64,000 bases of DNA from Cristatella mucedo (taxonomy: Eukaryota; Bryozoa; Phylactolaemata; Cristatellidae): positions 852,501-916,500 of the forward strand of contig WPIO01000002.1 of the NCBI GenBank assembly GCA_009760855.2, read 5' to 3'. The notes beneath the pieces are model-generated. The model did no database searches and was not told the origin of the DNA. It saw only the letters and a program-made list of their open reading frames with translations. How positions within the stretch are numbered: position 1 is the stretch's first letter; each line of letters begins with the position of its first letter. Positions 1 to 9,826 of the stretch are shown piece after piece. The position numbers and the translations under genes were made by a program.

Positions 1-291
1 TCTCTTGAATAATTTAATTCAATTTGATTTATTGAAATACCAAGTACTGGTCCCTCGCTGGAATTGTGGTGGCCACCCGGTATAGGTCACGAGTGGTTTC
101 GGGTGTGAGGCTAAAGGTTCTATAGATATAGCTCATTTGCTGCTACCGGCCTCATGCTAAAGTCAAGAGGAACAGGCTTGCTGAATGCTACTAAATTTCT
201 TAGATGAATTGCCGGATTTGACGGATCAGCGTGTAAGTTAGAGTTAAGCTGTTTTTAAATCACTGCAGCATTTTATTTCTGACTTTGGTTG

Positions 292-471
292 TGTTATGTT
301 TGTGCGGGCAGTCGCGCACAGATAAAAACGGCTCAGGCAGATGCCGTTCATTTCTGAGACGCGGAACTGGGCCGCACGGCCAGCACGCGGGCCTGCAAGC
401 AACTGCTGCAAGTGGATCCGGTGTCTCGACCGGAAGAGCCCGGTGGGTGGATAAGCCCGGCTGAACTAACA
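292..471 (-). repeat. 3' LTR of the gypsy-like element
   Basis: This 180-bp repeat matches 1519-1698 at roughly 89 percent by eye and has TGTTA/TAACA inverted termini. It lies downstream of the purine tract in minus-strand orientation, which makes it the 3' LTR. Confidence 0.88.
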
Positions 472-754
472 TCCTCTCTTCCCAACAGTGGCCGACTGAG
501 CATCGGTTGGCTTCTAGAGGCTACGTGACACCTGCTCGTAGGAGGCACACCAAACCACGGCCTTTGGTGACCAGCTGGATGAGTAGGCCACCAGCTTTAA
601 GCCATCGCTGTGACATAGGCAGCGCCCTTCTCCCACAACCAGGGATTGGGGGCGTGCCTCCTCCCTTTGCCGCACGGGTTTCGCAGTCCCCGTCGCCTTG
701 GCGGCTGCTTTTACATCGCCTATTCTTCTTGCCAACATAGCAACTCTGGCAGCA

Positions 755-1506
755 CTAACCGGCTTCGAAGCAGGGCCGACCGGCGTCGTGGTCGCAGCGC
801 CGACCGGCGCAGCAGCGCTTGCCGTATCGCTGAACTCGACCACTGCTGCCTTCACGCGGACGTCCGTCGTCGGCAGGCAGGCCGTTTTGTGGGCCGCCGC
901 CGTCGCGGATACCGTCGCGGATACCGTCGCGTGTACTGGCACCTTCGAATGGCGCCACCTCGCGGATTGCCGTTTCGCGGACCGGTGCCTTCTCTCCCAC
1001 AGCCGCCGCCTGACAGGCCGCTACGGTGCAGGCCGCCACAGATGGCTCATCCACCGTCGCCGCCACTTGCTGCCGCTCTGACAGCGTCCTGACAGGCGCT
1101 TGTGGCACAGGCACGTTAGACGGCAGAAAATTTGTCCCGTTACGAGAGCTTGCATCAAAGCTCTTACAAATGCGATTTGAACAGGAACATCCACCACAAA
1201 TGTAGCAAACCTCAGGCACAGAAGAAGAGGAAGGAGAAATAATCCTCCTGGCAAGTGCCACAAGGTCCTGTAGCTGGAGTTCCGCCGGTTTACGCGGAGC
1301 TATCTCCAGCTTAAGCATGGAATGAAACTTTCCCGGAAGGATACTTTTAAGCATTGCCTTTCGTCGGGTCTCCTCTGAAATTTTTTCTCTCCTCACATGC
1401 TCCCAGCAATTGCGACGTAGTCTGCATACGTCTGCTCCCCGGACGCTGGCAATGCTCTCGTGCCAGATCGAGTCGTATTCCACGTAACGTATTTTTCGAA
1501 TTCCAT
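755..1506 (-). pseudogene. Broken gag-like reading frame of the LTR element
   Basis: An ATG at 1506, just past the primer-binding-like site, opens a short frame that is interrupted near 1393. A second frame carries on to 755. The central part (about 1230-1400) has the look of a gypsy capsid: a basic helix with paired lysines and arginines, then a Pro-Ala/Lys-Pro-rich linker and a leucine-rich helix. A cysteine cluster near 1180-1210 (C-X2-C followed by more Cys) resembles a decayed zinc knuckle whose histidine is missing. The carboxy end is low-complexity Arg-Asp-Gly repeats. Frames on the opposite strand over 507-1092 are shadows of this region. The gag assignment rests on pattern and position, without a database match. 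Confidence 0.6.
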
Positions 1507-1518
1507 CCTCGTCGCCAC

Positions 1519-1698
1519 TGTTATATTTGTGCAAGCAGTCGCGCACAGATCAAGACGGCTCAGGCAGATACCGTTTATTGCGGAGACGCGGAACCGGGCC
1601 GCACGGCCAGCATGCGGGCCTGCAAGTAATTGCTGCAAGTGGGTCCGGTGTCTCGACCGAAAGAGCTCGGTGGGTGGATAAGCCAGGCGGACCTAACA
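1519..1698 (-). repeat. 5' LTR of the gypsy-like element
   Basis: This 180-bp LTR has an AATAAA polyadenylation signal on the minus strand at about 1573-1578 and is followed directly by the primer-binding-like site. In the other copy the AATAAA is mutated. Confidence 0.88.
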
Positions 1699-1703
1699 GG
1701 TTG

Positions 1704-3410
1704 GATATTTTCTGAAGCTTTACTTTCTGTAATAATGTACACGTATATAAATAATTATCTAAGCAAAATCAGAAATGAATAGATAAACGCCTGCAGTGAT
1801 ATCGTAGCGGAGTGAACTCACACTTCAAATGGTAAATTGAACCATAAAGCATTGGCTGAGCTATGCAATTTAAAAGACACAGCACGAAATTGTAAATAAA
1901 GCTGTTTACAAGTCCCACTCACACGTCTCAACAAGCTGCAAATATTTACCTTGGTGTACCAAGGTTCAACAAGTTGGGACGCAGTCGCAAATAATACAGA
2001 GATCCATATATTTTGTATGTGTATACATGTTGCTTCCGGTTTATCTCAGAATTAGATGTGGCTTGCATAGTCATTTTATCTTTAAAGTGGAAATCTTCAA
2101 AACTTACGATTAAATTTCTTGCATGGGGGTCTTTCGAATGGTACCCTATACGAATATTAGATTGGTGAAACTGTTTGGTATTTATCGACATTTACCCGTA
2201 AGAATGCAGGTACTAAATTGAATAACCTTCTCATGATCTCAATCATAGTCAGTGGGCCGCAATCCGGCCTGAGCAGTTCAGCTTTGCTCGGTACATGCTC
2301 AAGCTGTGTATGTTATTACCAACCAATTGACACACTCCATTTTCAAGCACATGCATTTTGCCTTGAAAGCGTTATTTTTCTCATGAGACACTTTAAATAT
2401 TTTGTCTTAATTATTATTTTATTTCTGTTATTCCAACTAGTAATATTATTAAAAACCTGGCGGCTCTCAGCTAAATAGCAGCTATACAAGTGCAGGTACA
2501 TGGCAGATATACAAGGACTTTTTCATACTCAGTACAACTGAAAAAGATCCTCCAATTGCTGTAGTACACCCAGCAGAATTTCAATAACAGTATCAGCACT
2601 CATATTTATTCATGTCCTCTCAAGCAATAAGCCAACTTTCTCTTCTTTTCGCATAAAGGATTGTACGACGAATGATTATGCTCTGCCGGTCTCAGAATTT
2701 AGTATCGGCTTCCACAATGTGGCGTTCCCTTTCTATACTGTCTTAAATAAGGTTATAGAGCTTCTTTTTTTCTTAGCCATTACTCACAACCATGATACTT
2801 ACTCCCTCGGCAGGTAGCACCAACCAATTGACATGCTTCATTTGCAGCAGTAGTTGAGCCAGGGGGCAGGGGGGGGGGCACTTGCCCATCACGCTAGATC
2901 GGGGCAGCGACCCGGGCAGCCCCGTAATCCTTCGCTCGACCGTCACCGACGACAAAATTATGTCTCAATTCCAATCGATGAGCTATCGCCGCATTCGTTT
3001 AGCACAAGCACTGAGGATTTCCGCGATAATCGTGTCGTGAATTTTGGGCCTAGCCCCTCGCACAAGAAAACTTTGTCGATCTCGTCCCTACGTTTGATAC
3101 ATTTGATAGCTCACTTGCCCACTTATCCTTGCATTGCCTCTGCTTTGCAGAATCTGTGAAGTACCTAGAAAGAGGTTTGTTCATCTTGTGGTGATTTACA
3201 AAAGCCTTGCTACTGTGATTACGAAATGTCTGGATGCCGATTTATCGTGGTCTTCTGATCCTAGAACTGTCTTATATATAGAGAGATACAGTACTTCCTG
3301 TTTGTTTATTGACTCATTTGGCTACTGTGACCAAAGTAAAACATCTTTATGTGAATATAAGGGGTTCCTTATCCCTTTCCAGCCAGTCTTCATTCAAAAC
3401 TGCATCTTAG
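1704..3410. other. No gene recognised
   Basis: The stretch is AT-rich non-coding sequence. The motif ACCAACCAATTGACA with a similar right flank occurs twice (about 2318 and 2819), and a short G run lies at about 2870. The ORF of 101 codons at 2854-3159 shows no recognisable domain. Confidence 0.6.
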
Positions 3411-3411
3411 C

Positions 3412-3565
3412 CGAGATGTAAGCTGCTCGCTCTTCACGACCGAGGTCGTGGGTTCGAATCCTGCAGTGGGGGATCCTTTAATGCCAAATGCGAGTGGTGG
3501 TGAAAGCCGTTTAGGCTCTCCTGCTGATATACAAATAAGGCTGATAAATCAGTTAAGAATTGCCC
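3412..3565 (+). repeat. tRNA-derived SINE, family 2
   Basis: A perfect pol III B box, GGTTCGAATCC, lies at 3451-3461. It is followed by the family body (GATCCTTTA, then an AGCCGTTTAGGCTC core) and the GGCTGATAAATCAG end. Related copies are at 17190-17300, 41765-41890, 49360-49525 and 49526-49715. The 5' tRNA-like half here is eroded. Confidence 0.7.
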
Positions 3566-3735
3566 ACTGCAAGCGCAGGCGATTGCCATTAAGGCTCTTC
3601 TGCCACTGTATGCATGGTTTCCATATGCTACAGAGTTCGAGACCACGACCTAGGTCATTAAATGCATTTACCTTGACCTCGGTCAGCTAAGGCGAGCACT
3701 CTAATCCCTGGGTCAAACCGGGGCAGTTTGACAAG
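3566..3735 (-). repeat. SINE fragments (family 2 remnant then family 1)
   Basis: The first part (3566-3605) repeats the GCCATTAAGGCTCTTCTGC core of SINE family 2. The part around 3620-3735 reads on the minus strand as the tRNA-like head of family 1 (GTTTGACCCAGGGATTAGAG, then a GACCGAGGTC-type arm), as at 41400-41558. Boundaries are approximate. Confidence 0.45.
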
Positions 3736-3859
3736 CACTGGACTCCCGAGCGTGCTTCCGAACCGCCCTGTGCCACGAGCTTGGCTCATATATCGTGGCC
3801 AATTAAAATCCCGTTGGTACGCGCCGATGGGCAGCTTCGCCGGCACAGCCAGACTAAGT

Positions 3860-4398
3860 AAACTACACCCTCGACCTAGCATTAACCCTGTAGCTTTTAG
3901 GTCACTTCATTCTTTGGCTCCAGCTTATCTCTCGGATCTACTCCCCCACTAGGCCAAGCATCGTACCACCCTCTTTTCGGAATCCAACAGTTTACTACCA
4001 ATACCTCGTACAAACCTCAAATCCTTTGGAGACCGTGCATTTAGTTTGTATGCTCCCAAAGCCTGGAACCAACTCCCGACTTGCGTCATAACATCCCCTG
4101 ACTTGGCCACATTTAAAAAGAACTTAAAAACACACCTATTTAGGACAGCATTTAGTGGGTCCCTGTGATTCGTCCTTGATGTGCTTGTGCGTGCTGACAC
4201 TGTGCATACTGCCACTAACCACATTTGCATGCTGACCCTGTGCATGTCACCCCTAACCGTGTTATTAATGTTGTTTATCAAGCGTGATATTATTCACCAT
4301 TCAATCGCGTTTTCGTTTGCAGCTAATGTAAAGCGCCTAGAAAGAGGTTGAGTTCTCTGAGGGCACTTTATCAAGTGCATTATTACTATATTTTTAAA
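3860..4398 (+). mobile_element. LINE family A, 3' fragment
   Basis: The copy encodes the last part of the LINE ORF2, with the conserved carboxy block that contains SLHSLAPAYLSDLLPH, a FGDRAF-like core and KAWNQLPT. It is followed by the 3' UTR and the diagnostic tail AAAGCGCCTAGAAAGAGG... GGGCACTTTATCAAGTGC ending in an ATT-type repeat. It is 5' truncated, as most LINE copies are. The block is broken by a stop after the LLPH segment. Confidence 0.85.
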
Positions 4399-4499
4399 TT
4401 ACCGGCATTGAGTTAGTCTTCTCTCTCATTATTAGAGTAAACGAAGTTGAAGCTCGTGCATTTAAATTATGAAATCTTGCGCTTATTTTAAGAATAAAT

Positions 4500-4552
4500 A
4501 TGGCGCTCGACTCGCTTTATCAAGTGCATTATTATTAATATTATTATTAGCA
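4500..4552 (+). repeat. LINE family A tail scrap
   Basis: Only the tail CTTTATCAAGTGCATTATT with imperfect ATT repeats remains. It lies about 330 bp upstream of the GST start codon. Confidence 0.6.
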
Positions 4553-4768
4553 TGCCGTCTGCGAGATTGTAGCGGCTCAATACTGTTGAATGGCGACGTT
4601 TGTACAAACCGTTGGAGCGGGAGGAGGCGGTCACCTGAAGCCTGTCGATGCACCACGAATACAGTTTGGAGGGGCTGGCGCGCCGGTTCCACGTGTGAGA
4701 AGGCAGCTTGGCTAGCAGGCACGCCTTACACCCTCCGTAGCCGTTACGTCCCACGGCTGTCAGAGTGA

Positions 4769-5026
<258 letters not shown>

Positions 5027-5213
5027 TGAGCACAGCGGCGACTGTGCCCGAGCCTTAAAGAGGCGGCAGGCAGTTCCCGACGCATAGGCGCAATTTAATG
5101 TGTCGCTCGTAAACCGCACATAAAACCCTGCTGTTTCCAAATTTCTCGTCTGCGCGCGCGGCTTCTTGCTTTTAGCGGTAGCCACGGGGTAGCTCTCCTC
5201 GGTCGGTGATGGC

Positions 5214-5297
5214 TTAATAATAATAATAATGCACTTGATAAAGCGCCCTCAGAGAACTCAATCTCTTTCTAGGTGCTTTACATTTGCTGCATTGGAT
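5214..5297 (-). repeat. LINE family A tail
   Basis: The plus-strand text begins with TAATAATAATAATAAT, then GCACTTGATAAAGCGCCCTC and the TCTTTCTAGGTGCTTTACAT motif, so the copy reads on the minus strand. It lies in intron 1 of the GST gene. Confidence 0.8.
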
Positions 5298-5299
5298 GA

Positions 5300-5805
5300 A
5301 GTTCCATCTTTGTCTGGAATAGTTGACAGACTTTGGATTATTCCATGGCTCGGCTCCTTCGTACCTAGCTGAACTGCTGCATCAGTTTCAGCCTCTTCGC
5401 GCCCTCAGGTCTTGTGTGGACAATAAATTAGCTGTTCCATTCCTCCGCTTAAAGGCCGTTGGCGACAGAAGCTTTAGCTCTGCAGGTCCTAGGCTGTGGA
5501 ACTCGCATCCACAATTCTTAAGCAACGACAACTACTCTCCTACTGCCGACTATGGCACATTCTTTTCAGCGGTCCTGAGCTGCTACTTCTATGCTACTCA
5601 CTACCTCAACTGCTCTCCTGACTCTGCTATGCTTCCCACTTTTTCTTTGTTGCGTGAGACGAAGTCTGTTGGCTACCGAATGCGTACCGAAAGCCGCTTA
5701 GGCTGTGAGTGGGCCATACAAAACTCTCCTACGTAACACCCACATGGTCTGTATGACTTTGTGGAGTTACAGACGGAGATACATTACATTACATTAGCTC
5801 GTCAT
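5300..5805 (+). mobile_element. LINE family B, 3' fragment
   Basis: A 137-codon frame (5323-5736) carries the LINE ORF2 carboxy domain: APSYLAELLHQFQPLRALRS, then FLRLKAVGDRSFSSAGPRLW. The 3' UTR follows, ending GGAGTTACAGACGGAGATAC with ATTAC repeats (about 5783-5797). This tail differs from family A. The copy is one of the best preserved family B ends in the window. Confidence 0.85.
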
Positions 5806-5872
5806 AGCAACCAGTTTGTTCCCTACAGAATGAAGCTCGTGCGTCGGAAGCAGGGCCGGAGGGACTCGTGTG

Positions 5873-5912
5873 TAATAATAGTAAAAATAATGCACTTGAT
5901 AAAGCGTACAGC
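5873..5912 (-). repeat. LINE family A tail scrap
   Basis: TAATAATAGTAAAAATAATG followed by CACTTGATAAAGCG is the start of a minus-strand family A tail, cut short. Confidence 0.55.
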
Positions 5913-6164
5913 CAGCACCACGAGAATGATCGAAAACGTAGCCCCTGGCGAGAGTTAAAAGTAACGTTTAGTTGTATGTTTCGCGGTAAAAGATAGTCAC
6001 ACGTTTTGATTGTTGATGTGACGCCAATATGTCCTCTAAATTTCGACAGCGCCAATAAATTTATGTGCTATGGTCGGCAGACTCCAGAGCCGGCACCATA
6101 CTGTCAGCAGCCGTTGAGCATTCGCTTTTCAATTTTACTAACTGGTAGCCTGTGAAATATAACT

Positions 6165-6292
6165 CATTTGTGTAGCTCCTTAAGAGAAGTTTATCTCTAC
6201 CCAGATGCTTTACAGTGCCGTAGGGCTCGAGCCCACGACCTCGGCCGTCAAAGGTGACACTTTAAACTATGGGCCAACTCACGGTACGTGGT
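6165..6292 (-). repeat. Probable SINE family 1 copy
   Basis: On the minus strand a B-box-like GGGCTCGAGCCCTACGG precedes a shortened family A-type tail (CATCTGGGTAGAGATAAACT). The layout matches the better copy at 41400-41558. It is diverged. Confidence 0.5.
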
Positions 6293-6944
6293 TAACGATT
6301 CCGAGAGGTCGAATGACGACTTAATGTCGCTCCACACCAGGCCTTCAAGCCAGTACTGCGTTGGGCTATTTTTTCCTAATGCTATCAGTCAGGGCTATGG
6401 GCAAACGCTGCAGATGCATTGATGCAGTATCAGCCACAACCCAATTACCAATTGATATGCGTCAGAGATTGTTGTGTGCCGTCGGTCAACTATTGGTAAG
6501 TCGTATATACTGACGCTGTCGATCTGCTAGAGACGCGACTGTTACTTAAGTGGATCTCAAAACCAGCTGATCGGTAACGGTCGGAACCACTGCCAGTGGC
6601 AAACCAGAAGTCGATTCCTTGTGTGAGTTGCCCAGCTCCATGCTTTGGCTTTGCTAGGCAGTTAAACAGATGCTACAGGGCTGAACCCAGTCACCAACTG
6701 TCTAAGGTCTGAGGCACTTACATGGTGTACGATAACACATCTTAAAACAGACCATGCCTCTCATTTGATTTGCAATTCTACTAGCTCGTCGTTTGGCTAG
6801 TCCATCCATCCTCTGCAAATGGCCGCACGGCAAGCATTTAATTATCACTTTTATTATAGTGGCCGTTGACTGGCTCGGCTGGGCAAGGTATTAACACAAA
6901 CGGGTTGTAGCTGCTCCCATGCCCGGACAGAACTAGCCCGAAAA
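6293..6944. other. GST intron 1, nothing recognised
   Basis: There is no ORF with a recognisable domain and no clear repeat copy here. Confidence 0.5.
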
Positions 6945-7232
6945 CATAGCACTTTACGCAACGGCAACTACTGTCCTGCTGCCGAATATGGCTCATCCTT
7001 TGCAGCAGTCCTGAGCTGCTACCTACTTCCATGCTACTCACTACCTCGACTGCTCTCCTGACTCTGCTATGCTTCCCACTTTTTCTTTGTTGTGCGAGAC
7101 GAAGTCTATTGGCTACCGAATGCGTACAGAAAGCCGCTTAGGCTGTGAGTGCGCTATACAAAACTCTCATGCGTAACACCCACAGTCTTTGTGGAGTTAC
7201 AGACGGAGATACATTGCATTACATTACTTATA
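6945..7232 (+). mobile_element. LINE family B, 3' end
   Basis: The region shares the family B 3' UTR with 5520-5800 almost word for word (CTCGACTGCTCTCCTGACTC, then GCTACCGAATGCGTAC) and ends GGAGATACATTGCATTACAT. Confidence 0.8.
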
Positions 7233-8430
7233 CCATCGGTAGTCCCAGCCAAGGGCAACGAATGCCGATGAAGCACCGAATCTTGGAATCAAGGCTAGTG
7301 GCAGCTGTAGGCCAGACTTGTAGCATGGCAACAATTATTGATGCAGTTGAGTATGAGAGCCAACAGCATGTGGTGATAAGGCATCCCATAGCCTGATATA
7401 CAGACAATAGCCCATCGCTGTATATCTCTCCTTGGTTGCTTGATGTGAATCTGTAATGAGGCCGATGTCTAAGCAGTGGATTCTTAAAACGATTCTCACT
7501 TGTGCTCACCTGCCGGTTAGCTCTTTATTCTTTTTGGCCGTTTTTGAGTTTGTTTTTGTGAGGCTGCCTTGCAGTTTACTGCATAAGTCTCGATGCAGTC
7601 GCCTCCTGCAATGCAGCAACTGTGGTGCTGCTGCAGATTTTGAATATTTTAATAGCTTATTTGGTGGGCGTTCCTGTTTTGCTCTGCTTTTGCTGTATGG
7701 GCCGTGCTCCGGTCATGTGCACTGGATCATCGCAATGGTTTTGCCAGTGTGCTTTACCAGTATCCCCGAGTAACGTTCGGGGCATTATGGTCAATTAGCT
7801 ATCCCATTTCGTGGATGTTGAGTGTAACACCATTTCCTTCGAAGATAAGACAACACTCCCCTGAGAAGCTGCAATACCCTCAGAATCCCATCAATCTTCA
7901 AGATCTTCGTTGCTTGGTCTGCCACTCTCAGCCCTGCTTTTGCATGGCCGCTTGCCTAAGCAAACAAGTCCTGCTTGTGGACCACGAGTTCGCCCAACAG
8001 GAGGTTTCAGCAGCTGGTGTATTTGAGTGAGTCATTGAAGCTTCGGCCTGCTAATGCACAGTGTGTACAACTTGAAGCCAGATTTGAGAGAATGTCCAAA
8101 AGGTTTTCAGCTCTGAATGATCTGTCGGATGTTGCATAATAACGTGTACACCTACCTGTTCGGGCAGTCTTTCTTTATGCAGTGATTACCTTAAAAGTAG
8201 CCGTTATCAGGTCTGCTGTTTTTTAGGCAGATGCGTTAGGCAGATGTTGCCCTGATCGTTACTGACATGCTGTGGTTGTTGCTACTGGCGTGTCATTGGG
8301 TAAGGTACCCCCTTCGTGACACGACCTCAGGAAAGGAGTCCAGGGTAATTCCTTAATAGCTACTTGAGAGGCATTCATTGCAAACACAAGCTAATATGTC
8401 AGCTGTCCTTGAGGCTAACTGCTTTTGCAG
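7233..8430. other. GST intron 1, nothing recognised
   Basis: Two overlapping frames of about 105 codons (7456-8030) are Cys- and Leu-rich and show no known domain. They are treated as chance. Confidence 0.5.
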
Positions 8431-8433
8431 ATT

Positions 8434-8525
8434 TAATAATAATAATAATAATACATTTGATATAGCACCCTCAGAGAACTCAATCTCTTTCTAGGCTCTT
8501 TGCATTTGATGCAATGATTGGTACC
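8434..8525 (-). repeat. LINE family A tail
   Basis: TAATAATAATAATAATACAT followed by AGCACCCTCAGAGAACTCAA and TCTTTCTAGGCTCTTTGCAT is a minus-strand tail copy in GST intron 1. Confidence 0.8.
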
Positions 8526-9724
8526 TCTATCATAACCCTGGTAGTAGGATTCGGCCTATGTAGCTTCATTTATTGAATCACAGAGAGCCCTTTATTTTTC
8601 TAAACATTCCGAAGTGGGTAATACTACGCTAGTCTAAATACGGTTGTTGCACCACTTCGAGCGATATTTGAGCTAGCTTTTCAGACTAAGACGTGATGCT
8701 TGAGCATATCAAGAGCTTTCAGATCTTGGCTACCAATAGTTTCACAGCCCTAATCATGGGCCTGAGGCCTTTAGGAGGCAATAAAGAATTGCTTGATGCA
8801 TGTGGAATGAAAGCTGCTACGGATCTTCTGCTTTACCTGCTTTTTTTATAGGGTAGCCGGAACTGCAAGCTTTGGGTAGGCATTAGTCAATAGTTGATAC
8901 AAAGCATTAGACAGCAAACCTCTTTTCTTTTACCGAGGGAACAATCAATCTGTCTATCTGGAATGAGCTTGCACCCAACCCATGCTGGTTTAACCTGAAT
9001 ATCTCAGGTTTTGTAAAAAAAAATTTAGGAGTACAGAGCTTTTGATCACGAGCATTATGTGCCTGATGCTTGGCAAATGCAGTGATTAAAGTGCACAGAA
9101 TCAGGATTGTACTGCATTTGTGAACATGAGTTAAAAGCAATATCGTGTTTCAGCAAGTGTGGGTCCATGCATTGGCTCTATCCATGCGGTGCATCTATTC
9201 CAATTTCTTATCCAGAATTGCAACTTCTATTTAAGAACCCCCACACACTCAGTAGTTATGCTGGTGAGTATCTCAGGAGAGGTATAATTTGCGAATGCTG
9301 CATTGAGCTTCAGCCTTAGACTTTGCTTATCCTGCCCCTTCCTCTTGGATTAGCCCGGGGCTTATTAAAGTGTTTATCGGCCAACAAGCTTAGCAGTATG
9401 CATTTTAGCCTGCCTGAGTAGTATGTATGGCATGGATACTATAATACCTTATAACAGAGCACAATCAAGCACATGTTTAACATGGTTAGGATGATCAGCT
9501 GGGTAGTGTTAACCAGCAGATGATGCAAACAGCTTGGATAATTTTGATATATTATTGATGCCGACCAGAGTCGGCAGAACAGTCTGCAATAACAGCCGTC
9601 GGCAAATAGTTATTCATGCTCTCGACCGGCTCACCTCTACTGCTATGTGGTTATAAGGTATAGACACCATGTCTCTTGAGTACTTGGATCCTATTGTCTG
9701 TCGTCAAAGATTTAGATACTAACC

Positions 9725-9826
9725 ATTTGATCATGCTTCCTTCACAAAATATGTTTAGTGCCTAGAAAGTGATTAAGTTCTTTGAGGGTGCTACACAAAT
9801 GAACTTATTAATATTATTACATTGCA
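9725..9826 (+). repeat. LINE family A tail
   Basis: GATCATGCTTCCTTCACAAA, then GTGCCTAGAAAGTGATTAAG and a short ATT run match the 3' UTR end of family A. Confidence 0.75.

Larger units (their letters stand above)
287..1703 (-). mobile_element. Short Ty3/gypsy-like LTR retrotransposon with target-site duplication
   Basis: Two 180-bp direct repeats (292-471 and 1519-1698) both begin TGTTA and end TAACA, and the whole is flanked by a 5-bp duplication GGTTG at 287-291 and 1699-1703. The element reads on the minus strand. Just inside the 5' LTR is a primer-binding-like TGGCGACGAGG (about 1507-1517), and just before the 3' LTR is a purine tract (GGGAAGAGAGGA, 472-483). The internal region is only 1,047 bp and holds a gag remnant but no protease, reverse transcriptase or integrase, so the copy cannot move on its own. 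By eye the LTRs differ at about 19 of 180 positions, so the insertion is not recent. Gypsy-like placement is inferred from the gag remnant and the 5-bp duplication. Confidence 0.88.

Noticed and set aside
507-1092. Plus-strand frames of 127-148 codons
   Set aside because: They are opposite-strand shadows of the gag-like remnant and the LTR element.
3440-3470. tRNA gene with a perfect B box
   Set aside because: The 5' half does not fold as a tRNA and the body repeats elsewhere, so it is a SINE. The same applies to 49526-49715.
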